Positions 8,236-14,788 of a stretch of DNA of 34,888 bases are shown in pieces (the stretch's first letter is position 1; every line of letters starts with the position of its first letter). The notes beneath the pieces were generated by a model. That model had not been told where the DNA came from. It searched no databases and was given only the letters and a program-made list of their open reading frames with translations. The DNA is from Anaerocolumna sp. (GTDB taxonomy: Bacteria; Bacillota; Clostridia; Lachnospirales; Lachnospiraceae), in contig JARBTX010000039.1 of assembly GCA_029239975.1 (NCBI GenBank), forward strand, positions 1 through 34,888, in the 5' to 3' direction. The position numbers and the translations under genes are program-made.

Positions 8236-9093
8236 GTGCGAAAAGGTATAAGTATTCAAAAAAAATATTTTATTATTCTTATAAGTATTATAATATTGCT
8301 ACTATGTTTTTTTTATTGGCAAAATAATAGTATAGAAGTAAATTACGTTAATTATCAAAATGTTAAAATACCAAAATCATTTCAGGGTTTTAAGATATTA
8401 CACGTTTCTGATTTACACAATAAGAACTTTGGTAAAAATCAATCCAAACTTATAGCAAAAACAAAAAAAAGTAAACCTGATATAATTGTAATTACAGGGG
8501 ATTTAGTAGATAGTCATAGATTAAATATTGAAGTAGCAATGGATTATGTCAAACAAGCTGTTACGATTGCACCTGTTTTTTATGTAACTGGAAATCACGA
8601 ACGATGGAGTGAAGTGTATGCAGCCATAAAAGACAAGTTGTTACAACTTGGTGTAACTGTTCTTGATAATGAAAGTATTACTATAAAAAAAGGTGATGAT
8701 AAAATAAGTATTGTTGGTATGATGGATCCTAATTTTATGACTACTAGCGAACGATCAACAGATAATGTAGATGAGACACTCTCAATGCTCGCTAATAATG
8801 TAACCACTGACTTTAGTATTCTTTTATCGCACCGTCCTGAACTTATTAGTAATTATGCAAATAAGAACTTTGATATTGTATTTAGTGGGCATGCACATGG
8901 AGGTCAGTTTCGATTACCTTTTATTGGTGGATTATATGCACCTAATCAAGGTTTTAACCCGACATATACAAGTGGTTTATATCGTGAACAAAACACAACA
9001 ATGCTAGTAAGTCGTGGATTAGGTAATAGTGTTATTCCAATACGTATTTTTAATCGACCTGAATTAATAGTTGTAACGTTAACGAACGAATAA
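8236..9093 (+). CDS. Membrane-anchored metallophosphoesterase (YkuE/YaeI type)
   Basis: This calcineurin-like phosphoesterase of 285 residues starts with GTG after TAGGAGG. A single N-terminal membrane segment (about residues 11-29) is followed by an extracytoplasmic catalytic domain with all the di-metal motifs: LHVSDLHN, ITGDLVD, VTGNHE, LLSHRPE and FSGHAHGGQ. Family members of this layout are tied to the outer face of the membrane and act on phospholipid or nucleotide phosphate groups (UDP-diacylglucosamine-type hydrolases, YkuE-like). It is alone between a terminator and a gap of about 180 bases. The exact substrate cannot be read from sequence. Confidence 0.88.
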   Translation: MRKGISIQKKYFIILISIIILLLCFFYWQNNSIEVNYVNYQNVKIPKSFQGFKILHVSDLHNKNFGKNQSKLIAKTKKSKPDIIVITGDLVDSHRLNIEVAMDYVKQAVTIAPVFYVTGNHERWSEVYAAIKDKLLQLGVTVLDNESITIKKGDDKISIVGMMDPNFMTTSERSTDNVDETLSMLANNVTTDFSILLSHRPELISNYANKNFDIVFSGHAHGGQFRLPFIGGLYAPNQGFNPTYTSGLYREQNTTMLVSRGLGNSVIPIRIFNRPELIVVTLTNE

Positions 9094-9277
9094 AGACTTA
9101 TATATACAATTACGACACATCAAAGATTGATTTAATTTTATACAATATAAACGTATTTTTAGTTGAATTTTACCCATAAGGGCAATTGAAGCAAAAAAAG
9201 AAAATTGTATATTAAGTTTGACAAGTTATATTGATTCGCATTAATTAAAATATATATAACAAAGGAGAACGGTAAGA

Positions 9278-9646
9278 ATGGAAATAAAGTATATAAAACA
9301 ACCAACAGATTATCTGTGTGGACAAGCATGTGTTGCTATGTTAGCAGGAGTAACCGTAGATGAGGTTATAGAATTAATAAACAATGATAAGGGCACCTCA
9401 AAAAAAGAACTATCAACTGCTTTAAACCATTATGGAATTCAGCATACGAAGACAATGACTAAATATCAACCAGAGACAATATTACCTGATTTATGCTTAT
9501 TAAAATTATTATTACCTGGTTATAGTCATTGGGCAGTTTATTACAAGGGAATTTTTTACGATCCTGAGTTTGGTGTATTAGAAAAATGTTATCCTAAAGC
9601 TAGGATAATGAATTATTTAGAGATTTTTGCTTCGTTAAATGTATAA
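9278..9646 (+). CDS. Stand-alone C39-like papain-fold peptidase domain protein
   Basis: The 122-residue protein consists of one peptidase-C39-like domain. QPTDYLCGQACVAMLAG (residues 8-24) carries the presumed catalytic Cys14 with the upstream Gln. HWAVYYKGIFYDPEFG carries His84 and Asp95 at the expected spacing. Classical C39 domains are fused to ABC exporters and cut double-glycine leader peptides. Here there is no signal peptide, no membrane segment, no transporter and no leader-peptide gene beside it. It may process or bind a peptide in the cytoplasm. ATG 9278 follows AAAGGAG. The GNAT gene begins 64 bases later in the same direction and may be co-transcribed. Confidence 0.75.
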   Translation: MEIKYIKQPTDYLCGQACVAMLAGVTVDEVIELINNDKGTSKKELSTALNHYGIQHTKTMTKYQPETILPDLCLLKLLLPGYSHWAVYYKGIFYDPEFGVLEKCYPKARIMNYLEIFASLNV

Positions 9647-9710
9647 TAAATCAAGATTCGAAATGATTCTTAAAGCCATTAATAAAAAGGAAACAAGATA
9701 GGGGTATAAC

Positions 9711-10175
9711 ATGGACTTAACACTACTTATAATCGATCGCGCAAACGTGGCTGACAATAAGGCACTTGTACATATTTCAAAGAAAGCTTTTGACGACGAT
9801 TCGAAGAGATTTATGGGAAAAGAGAATGGTGGACCAGGTGGTTATGCATCAGAAAAGGTAAATTCCATGATGATTCGTAATAATGATTATTATAAGATAA
9901 AGCTTCATGATTTTACCACGATTGGTGGAGTTATTATATCACAAAAAGAGAATTCAATCTATTTACAAAGAATGTTTATAGATCCAAAATATCAAAACTT
10001 TGGAATTGGTCAATATGTTTTAAATTATTTAGAGAAGTTGTATGAACCTATACATGAATGGCAATTGGATACACCACAACAAAATATAAGAACCAATACT
10101 TTTTATCAGAAATGTGGTTATTCTTTCATAAATTCCCAAAAAGGACTAAATTATTATAAAAAGATTATAATGTAA
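9711..10175 (+). CDS. GNAT-family N-acetyltransferase
   Basis: The 154-residue product has the GNAT fold. Motif A is RMFIDPKYQNFGIGQYVLNYLE near residues 87-108, with Q-N-F-G-I-G as the acetyl-CoA pyrophosphate loop (Q/RxxGxG/A). Motif B-like TFYQKCGYSF follows near 126-135. The N-terminal substrate half (KAFDDDSKRFMGKENGGPGGY) is the kind seen in small stand-alone acetyltransferases of unknown acceptor. The start codon follows ATAGGGG. Context (C39-like neighbour upstream, nitrogenase-like locus downstream) does not identify the substrate. Confidence 0.85.
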   Translation: MDLTLLIIDRANVADNKALVHISKKAFDDDSKRFMGKENGGPGGYASEKVNSMMIRNNDYYKIKLHDFTTIGGVIISQKENSIYLQRMFIDPKYQNFGIGQYVLNYLEKLYEPIHEWQLDTPQQNIRTNTFYQKCGYSFINSQKGLNYYKKIIM

Positions 10176-10223
10176 TAAATGAAGTAAAATGTGGAATATG
10201 TAATACTGAACGAAGTATAAAAA

Positions 10224-10268
10224 TTACTTTGTAAAACTATTGACAAAGTAAGTAATTGAACATATACT
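10224..10268 (+). promoter_or_regulatory. Sigma-A promoter with an inverted repeat over the -35 box, ahead of the first YezD gene
   Basis: TTGACA (10240-10245), 17 bases, TATACT (10263-10268). A perfect 9-bp inverted repeat, TTACTTTGT (10224-10232) and ACAAAGTAA (10243-10251), is separated by 10 bases and covers the -35 box. That is where a dimeric repressor would block RNA polymerase. The promoter is seen directly; the regulator is unknown. Confidence 0.75.
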
Positions 10269-10332
10269 ATCAACAAGAAAACATATAAATCATATTTGTT
10301 TAGTATGAAATGTGTATGAGAGGTGAAAGTTG

Positions 10333-10500
10333 ATGGAAGAGAAAAAGGGGAATCCGGTAGTTAAACATCAGATAAATGAAAAAGATATACATAAAATAAT
10401 GGAATTTATAAATTCCATCCAATACGGATCCATCGTAATTTCCATCCAAGATGGTAAAATTGTTCAGATAGAGAAAAATGAAAAAATAAGGTTAAAGTAA
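10333..10500 (+). CDS. Small YezD/DUF2292-family protein (first copy)
   Basis: A 55-codon gene with ATG at 10333 and AGAGGTG upstream. The protein ends in YGSIVISIQDGKIVQIEKNE plus KIRLK. The hallmark of the DUF2292/YezD family is a GS(I/V)-x-I-x-IQDGK(I/V)VQIE-x-x-EK-x-R stretch. Family members are 50-65 residues long, have no enzymatic motif and, to my knowledge, recur in sulfate, sulfonate and cysteine-assimilation operons. It has its own strong promoter with an operator-like repeat. A related copy sits at 13220-13390 between the NifH-like and NifK-like genes, which ties this gene to the accessory locus even though a repeat array separates them. The molecular function is unknown. Confidence 0.85.
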   Translation: MEEKKGNPVVKHQINEKDIHKIMEFINSIQYGSIVISIQDGKIVQIEKNEKIRLK

Positions 10501-10529
10501 GAGTTGATTTGTTAAATTTTTAATTATTT

Positions 10530-10792
10530 ACAATGATAAGATTTTAATTAGTTAAATTTATTTAGTTACAATGAAAAGTTTTAATTAGATAAATTCAATT
10601 AGTACAATGAAAAGTTTTAATTAGATAAATCCAATTAGTACAATGAGAAGATTTTAATTAGATAATTTCAATTAGTTACAATGAAAAGATTATCATTAGA
10701 TAAATTCAATTAGTTAAAATGAAAAGATTTTAAATTAGATAAATTCAATTAGTTACAATGAAAAGTTTTAATTAGATAAATTCAATTAGTTA
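10530..10792. repeat. Tandem array of about seven 36-39 bp AT-rich repeats
   Basis: Units starting with ACAATG or a close variant begin at 10530, 10568, 10604, 10640, 10678, 10716 and 10755 (periods 38, 36, 36, 38, 38, 39). The common core is about ACAATGAAAAG, then TTTTAATTAGATAAATTCAA and TTAGTT. Copies differ by a few bases and by small indels. The units adjoin each other with no unique spacers, so this is not a CRISPR array. It fills most of the gap between the first YezD gene and the promoter at 10863. The rest of that gap is AT-rich with no open frame. Confidence 0.9.
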
Positions 10793-10862
10793 TATGATAT
10801 AATTTAATAATTAGTTTATAAGTTACATTGATAAATTTTTATTATGATTTTAAAATTAGATA

Positions 10863-10891
10863 TTGACATAAGATAAAACAGGTAGTATAAT
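10863..10891 (+). promoter_or_regulatory. Consensus sigma-A promoter of the nitrogenase-like operon
   Basis: TTGACA (10863-10868), 17 bases, TATAAT (10886-10891): a perfect vegetative promoter. Transcription would start near 10898 and run through a leader of about 155 nt into the NifB-like gene. I see no sigma-54 GG-N10-GC promoter, so NifA-type control of classical nif genes is unlikely. Confidence 0.88.
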
Positions 10892-10897
10892 GCAAAT

Positions 10898-11053
10898 AAA
10901 TTAAATACTAGTAAGTCGATACAATTACTATGAATTAAAATTGAATATGGAATTATTAAACTGACTATACAAATAGAGGTTTTAAATTACGTAATTATTT
11001 ACGTTTTTTAAAGCCTCTTTTTGTTTTTTAATCCACAAAAAAGGAGTGGCAAA
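10898..11053 (+). promoter_or_regulatory. Untranslated leader with terminator hairpin: candidate attenuator
   Basis: Downstream of the promoter there is a small hairpin (10909-10914 with 10925-10930) and then a strong hairpin at 10975-11018 followed by a T run, only 24 bases before the NifB-like start codon. A terminator between a gene's own promoter and its start normally means transcription attenuation. I could not match the leader to a SAM, T-box or other riboswitch consensus. It contains no leader-peptide frame rich in Cys or Met codons. Confidence 0.6.
10975..11029 (+). terminator. Terminator/attenuator hairpin in the NifB-like leader
   Basis: Arms 10975-10991 and 11002-11018 pair over 15 of 17 positions (one G-U, two central T-T mismatches) with a 10-nt loop. 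TTTTGTTTTTT follows. Most stable structure in the leader. Confidence 0.8.
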
Positions 11054-11917
11054 ATGAATGACAAGAATTTAGTAAAAGAATTACACCCTTGTTTTGGCAG
11101 TGTTAAGAATAAAGGAAGAATCCATTTACCGGTTTGTCCAAATTGTAATATCCAATGTAATTTTTGTGATCGTAAAATAAATGATTATGAGAATCGACCA
11201 GGTGTCACTGCAATAATATTAGAACCAAGTGAAGCTTTAGATGTAATTGAAAAATCTTTAGAGCTTTGCCCAGATATAACCGTAGCAGGAATTGCAGGAC
11301 CAGGAGATACTTTAGCATCAAATAAAGCAATTGAAACATTCCGATTAATAAAGGATAGATTTCCAAATCTCCTAAAATGTATGAGTACAAATGGATTGTT
11401 ACTACATGAAAGAGCAGACGAACTAATTGAACTTGGTATTGATACCTTAACTGTAACGGTAAATGCAGTTGATTCGAATATACAATCAAAAATTGTATCT
11501 AAGATATTGTATCATGGTCAAATTTATGACGGTAAAGAAGCTGCTGAAATTTTAATACAAAATCAATTACAAGGTATAAAGAAAGTTTCAAAACAAGGTA
11601 TCACGATAAAAGTTAATACGGTTTTAATTAAAGAAATAAATAAGGACCATATCAAAGACATTGCAAAAGCTATTCAAGAAGCAGGAGCCTCAATGTACAA
11701 TATCATTCCATTAATTCCACAACATAAACTAATAAACTGTAAAGCTCCAGAGTGTATTGATATTGATAAAGCTAGAAGAGAGGCAGAAAAATATATTGAT
11801 GTGTTTCGACATTGTAAGCGATGTCGTGCTGATGCAATAGGGATACCAGGAAAATTAGAAGTAAGTGATCAGGTGTATAAAGGTTTTACCTTAAAAGAAA
11901 CATTCTCACACGGGTAA
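11054..11917 (+). CDS. NifB-like radical SAM cofactor-maturation protein
   Basis: NifB uses radical SAM chemistry to fuse two [4Fe-4S] clusters and insert a carbide, making the [8Fe-9S-C] core of nitrogenase cofactors. This 287-residue protein has the diagnostic parts: HPCF at residues 11-14, the radical SAM motif CNIQCNFC (Cys31, Cys35, Cys38) in HLPVCPNCNIQCNFCDRK, RPGVTA after it, GIAGPGDTL, and the C-terminal HCKRCRADAIG that ligates a precursor cluster. An extra Cys28 precedes the motif where many NifBs have Ala. It ends after the core domain, with no fused NifX domain, but separate NifX-like genes are nearby. I start it at ATG 11054 (AAAAGGAG upstream); the open frame extends to 11021 inside the terminator tail. 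It implies that the NifDK-like enzyme carries a NifB-derived cluster. Confidence 0.93.
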   Translation: MNDKNLVKELHPCFGSVKNKGRIHLPVCPNCNIQCNFCDRKINDYENRPGVTAIILEPSEALDVIEKSLELCPDITVAGIAGPGDTLASNKAIETFRLIKDRFPNLLKCMSTNGLLLHERADELIELGIDTLTVTVNAVDSNIQSKIVSKILYHGQIYDGKEAAEILIQNQLQGIKKVSKQGITIKVNTVLIKEINKDHIKDIAKAIQEAGASMYNIIPLIPQHKLINCKAPECIDIDKARREAEKYIDVFRHCKRCRADAIGIPGKLEVSDQVYKGFTLKETFSHG

Positions 11918-11985
11918 ATTAATTGGATCAACTATTCTATTTTTAATATCACATTTTGTAATGAATGTTAGTAAGGAGGTTTTAA

Positions 11986-12327
11986 ATGGCAAAACGTATA
12001 GCAATAGCAACAAAAGACGGTAAAGTAGTAACAGATCATTTTGGGCATTGCAGAAATTACAGTATTGTAGAAATAAAAAAAGATGACTTTTTCTTTGTTG
12101 GCAATCGGGAAGTGATACCCCCTTGTAATGGGAGAGAACATACGATGGAAGCGATTTTGGAAGTAATTGAATGTATTAAAGATTGTAATACCGTTATCGT
12201 TAATCAAATAGGTGGAGGTGCTAAAAAGATATTGGACGATAATCAGATTCATGTATATGAGTACAAGGGCTACATAAAGGATGCGTTAAATAATTTATTG
12301 AATAAAGGAGAAGTAGTAAATGGCTAA
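11986..12327 (+). CDS. NifX-like cofactor-binding protein (first copy)
   Basis: This 113-residue protein is of the dinitrogenase iron-molybdenum cofactor family (NifX/NafY fold, PF02579 type). The N terminus [19 protein letters not shown] is characteristic: a beta strand, the VTDHFG loop with His, then Cys. A central part with [14 protein letters not shown] and a C-terminal helix complete the fold. NifX-type proteins hold cofactor precursors made by NifB and pass them on. AAGGAGG precedes the ATG. Its last 8 bases overlap the NifH-like gene, so the two are translationally coupled. Its place between NifB-like and NifH-like genes suggests carrying the new cluster to the NifDK-like protein. Confidence 0.88.
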   Translation: MAKRIAIATKDGKVVTDHFGHCRNYSIVEIKKDDFFFVGNREVIPPCNGREHTMEAILEVIECIKDCNTVIVNQIGGGAKKILDDNQIHVYEYKGYIKDALNNLLNKGEVVNG

Positions 12328-13198
12328 AAAAATAAAACAAATCGCTATCTATGGAAAAGGAGGAATTGGTAAATCTACAACTACATCAAATATCAGTGCT
12401 GCATTATCAAAATTAGGCTATAAAGTAATGCAATTCGGATGTGACCCAAAGAGTGATTCTACGAATACGTTAAGAAACGGTGAATATATACCCACTGTTC
12501 TTGATACGTTACGTGAAAAAAGTACGATTAAAGCAAGTGAAGTATTATTTGAAGGTTATAATGGTATCTACTGTGTGGAAGCAGGTGGGCCAGCTCCTGG
12601 TGTTGGATGTGCTGGTCGCGGTATTATAACAGCGGTTCAGTTATTTAAACAACAACATGTTTTTGAAGATTTAAATATCGATTTTGTAATTTATGATGTT
12701 CTTGGAGATGTTGTTTGTGGGGGATTTGCAGTACCAATACGGGAAGGAATTGCAGAGCATGTATTTACTGTTTCATCCGCAGATTTTATGAGTGTATATG
12801 CATCCAATAATTTGTTCCGGGGAATACAAAAATACTCCAATGCAGGTGGTGCTTTATTAGGTGGTGTAATTGCGAATTCTATAAACCAACCATATTCAAA
12901 AGATATTATAGATGATTTTGCAGCACGAACCAATACTCAGATTATGCAATATGTGCCACGGTCAGTTACTGTTACGCAAAGTGAGTTACAAGGTAAGACA
13001 ACAATTGAAGCTGCGCCAGAGTCCGCACAAGCTAAAATTTATACAGAGCTAGCAATTCGTATTGCAGAACACGAGAAATCAGCTATACCATCTCCAATGG
13101 GAGTAACAGAACTAAGAGAATGGGCAGCTTCTTGGGGAAATCAATTATTACAATTAGAAAGTGGTGTTGTGCTTGGTGGAAATCAAGCAGGTATTTAA
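12320..13198 (+). CDS. NifH-like iron protein (ATP-dependent reductase component)
   Basis: Homodimeric P-loop ATPase with a bridging [4Fe-4S] cluster that passes electrons to the NifDK-like component. The 292-residue product has Walker [11 protein letters not shown] (11-20), the [11 protein letters not shown] segment, cluster ligands Cys97 (GVGCAGRG) and Cys133 (DVVCGGF), and Arg100 at the position ADP-ribosylated in some NifH proteins. Length and spacing match true NifH and its relatives ChlL/BchX/CfbC. The start overlaps the preceding NifX-like gene by 8 bases, with AAAGGAG inside that gene. It is followed by a YezD gene, not by the D/K genes directly. Which nitrogenase-like clade it belongs to needs a tree. 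Confidence 0.95.
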   Translation: MAKKIKQIAIYGKGGIGKSTTTSNISAALSKLGYKVMQFGCDPKSDSTNTLRNGEYIPTVLDTLREKSTIKASEVLFEGYNGIYCVEAGGPAPGVGCAGRGIITAVQLFKQQHVFEDLNIDFVIYDVLGDVVCGGFAVPIREGIAEHVFTVSSADFMSVYASNNLFRGIQKYSNAGGALLGGVIANSINQPYSKDIIDDFAARTNTQIMQYVPRSVTVTQSELQGKTTIEAAPESAQAKIYTELAIRIAEHEKSAIPSPMGVTELREWAASWGNQLLQLESGVVLGGNQAGI

Positions 13199-13219
13199 AT
13201 TTAAAAGGTGGTGTTTCTT

Positions 13220-13390
13220 TTGAAAGAGAATAAAAGAAAGGAAGACATATTTGCGATTTCAGAAACAGAAGAATACTTAAGGCGCTTGTTATTTCTAGAA
13301 CAGGGTTCCGTAAAGTTTGTAATACATGAGGGTAAGGTAGTTCAAATAGAAAGAAATGAGTTGTATCGAATAAAAAATATAACGAATTAG
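13220..13390 (+). CDS. Small YezD/DUF2292-family protein (second copy)
   Basis: The 56-residue protein contains EQGSVKFVIHEGKVVQIERN, followed by ELYRIK, the same family signature as the gene at 10333 (GS-x-x-x-x-I-x-(E/D)GK(V/I)VQIE). The likely start is TTG at 13220, eight or so bases after AAAAGGTGG; an earlier in-frame GTG at 13208 overlaps that ribosome site. It is wedged between the NifH-like and NifK-like genes (21 and 40 bases away) and must be in their transcript. The two copies differ in many positions, so they are not a recent duplication. The small size and operon position suggest a regulatory or accessory subunit. Function unknown. Confidence 0.82.
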   Translation: MKENKRKEDIFAISETEEYLRRLLFLEQGSVKFVIHEGKVVQIERNELYRIKNITN

Positions 13391-13430
13391 GTTATGATTA
13401 TACATTTTTAGATAGAATGGAGGCGTTATT

Positions 13431-14765
13431 TTGGCAGAATTTATTGAACGGGCAAAATTTTCATGTGCTTTAGGAGGGGCATTAACCACGATCGCAGGTA
13501 TTCCAAGAGTAATACCAATTGTGCATGCAGCAGGTGGTTGTTCGTCAGCTTTATCTGGTACTTATAATTTAGCAGCTGGATATCGTGGAACAGGTTATTG
13601 TGGTGGAACAATGATTCCAACATCTAATATAGCTGAGAATAACATAGTTTTTGGTGGTGAAGACAGACTTGACGAACAAATTGAACATTCCATTCGAATA
13701 CTTGACGGAGATTTATATATTGTGGTCACGGGATGTCAGGTCGAAATAATAGGAGATGATGCGGTAGGTGTCGCAAAGAAATATAAAGATAAGAATGTGA
13801 TTGGAGCAAATACACCAGGGTTTTTAGGTAATACCTTCAAAGGCTATGACGCTGTCTTAAATGCTATTATTTCAGAAGTCATAGAAAACTCAGAAAACAA
13901 AGATAAAAAAACAGTAAATATTCTTGGTGTTGTTCCGGGCCATGATGTGTTTTATCGTGGGAATTTGGATGAAATGAAACGCTTATTAGGTTTGATTGGT
14001 ATTAAAGTAAATACTTTTTTTGGAACTGGGGAAAGCGTTTCAGCAATACGAACTTATGGAAATGCAGCTTTAAATATAGTATTTTCAGAACAAGCAGGTC
14101 TTGAACCTGCAAAATTATTTAAGCAGCTTCATCAGATACCATATATTTTAGCAGATATACCAATTGGTCCAACAGGGACAACTGAATTTTTACATCGGAT
14201 AGGAAAAGAGCTTGGTATTGATCAAGAAATTATTAATGATGTTATAAAACAAGAGAAAAAAGTTTATTATTCTTTCCTTGAACGAATTGTAGATATCTAT
14301 GCAGATACAGATTTTCAAAGGTATGGAATTGTGGTTGCAGATAGCTATTATGCGTATTCACTTACTAGATTTATTAGTGATGACATAGGCTGGATACCAT
14401 ATCTAACTTCAATTAATGATATCGAATCGGATATAGATCAAGATAGCTATCAAAATAAATTTAATTCCTTAACATCTGAGTCAAAACCATTTATACGATT
14501 TATACAAAATGCAGGAGATTTAATAAATGAAATAAGAGAAAGTTGGCCATATAACAGCAATCAAAAATATTATGATGCCTTAAGTCCTGCATTTGTGATT
14601 GGTAGTGGAATTGAAAGGGGCCTATCTGAAAAATTAGGAGCTGGTTTTTTGCAAATAGCGTTTCCAGTTAGTAATCGAGTTGTTTTAAATAAAGGGTATT
14701 CAGGTTTTCGTGGTGGTCTTACTTTAATTGAAGATTTGATTTCAGTATTAGTAGCTGCCAGATAA
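13431..14765 (+). CDS. NifK-like (beta-type) nitrogenase-family subunit
   Basis: Product of 444 residues starting at TTG, 7 bases after GGAGG. By hand alignment it matches the beta subunit: CALGGALTTIAGIPRVIPIVHAAGGCSSAL supplies Cys12 and Cys37, and TGCQVEIIGDD supplies Cys102. These correspond to the three P-cluster ligands of Azotobacter NifK (Cys70, Cys95, Cys153). The TSNIAENNIVFGGEDRL segment equals the S-M-T-E-DAAVFGG region of NifK. The long N-terminal arm of NifK is missing. The second half (ADIPIGPTGTTEFL, then the FVIGSGIERGLSEKLG region) keeps the nitrogenase-component-1 fold. It precedes the NifD-like gene, the reverse of the usual D-K order. It would form an alpha2-beta2 enzyme with the next gene. 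Confidence 0.88.
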   Translation: MAEFIERAKFSCALGGALTTIAGIPRVIPIVHAAGGCSSALSGTYNLAAGYRGTGYCGGTMIPTSNIAENNIVFGGEDRLDEQIEHSIRILDGDLYIVVTGCQVEIIGDDAVGVAKKYKDKNVIGANTPGFLGNTFKGYDAVLNAIISEVIENSENKDKKTVNILGVVPGHDVFYRGNLDEMKRLLGLIGIKVNTFFGTGESVSAIRTYGNAALNIVFSEQAGLEPAKLFKQLHQIPYILADIPIGPTGTTEFLHRIGKELGIDQEIINDVIKQEKKVYYSFLERIVDIYADTDFQRYGIVVADSYYAYSLTRFISDDIGWIPYLTSINDIESDIDQDSYQNKFNSLTSESKPFIRFIQNAGDLINEIRESWPYNSNQKYYDALSPAFVIGSGIERGLSEKLGAGFLQIAFPVSNRVVLNKGYSGFRGGLTLIEDLISVLVAAR

Positions 14766-14788
14766 TAAAAAGAAAGGTTGGATTTAGT

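Noticed and set aside
10530..10792. CRISPR-like array
   Set aside because: Repeats adjoin each other with no unique spacers, periods vary between 36 and 39, and no cas gene is nearby.
10898..11053. SAM riboswitch or T-box leader
   Set aside because: No AGGGTGGNACCGCG T-box sequence and no SAM-I core could be found; the leader is too AT-rich and lacks their stems.
11021..11053. N-terminal extension of the NifB-like protein to 11021
   Set aside because: It would begin in the T run of the terminator. AAAAGGAG and ATG 11054 give the normal NifB N terminus.
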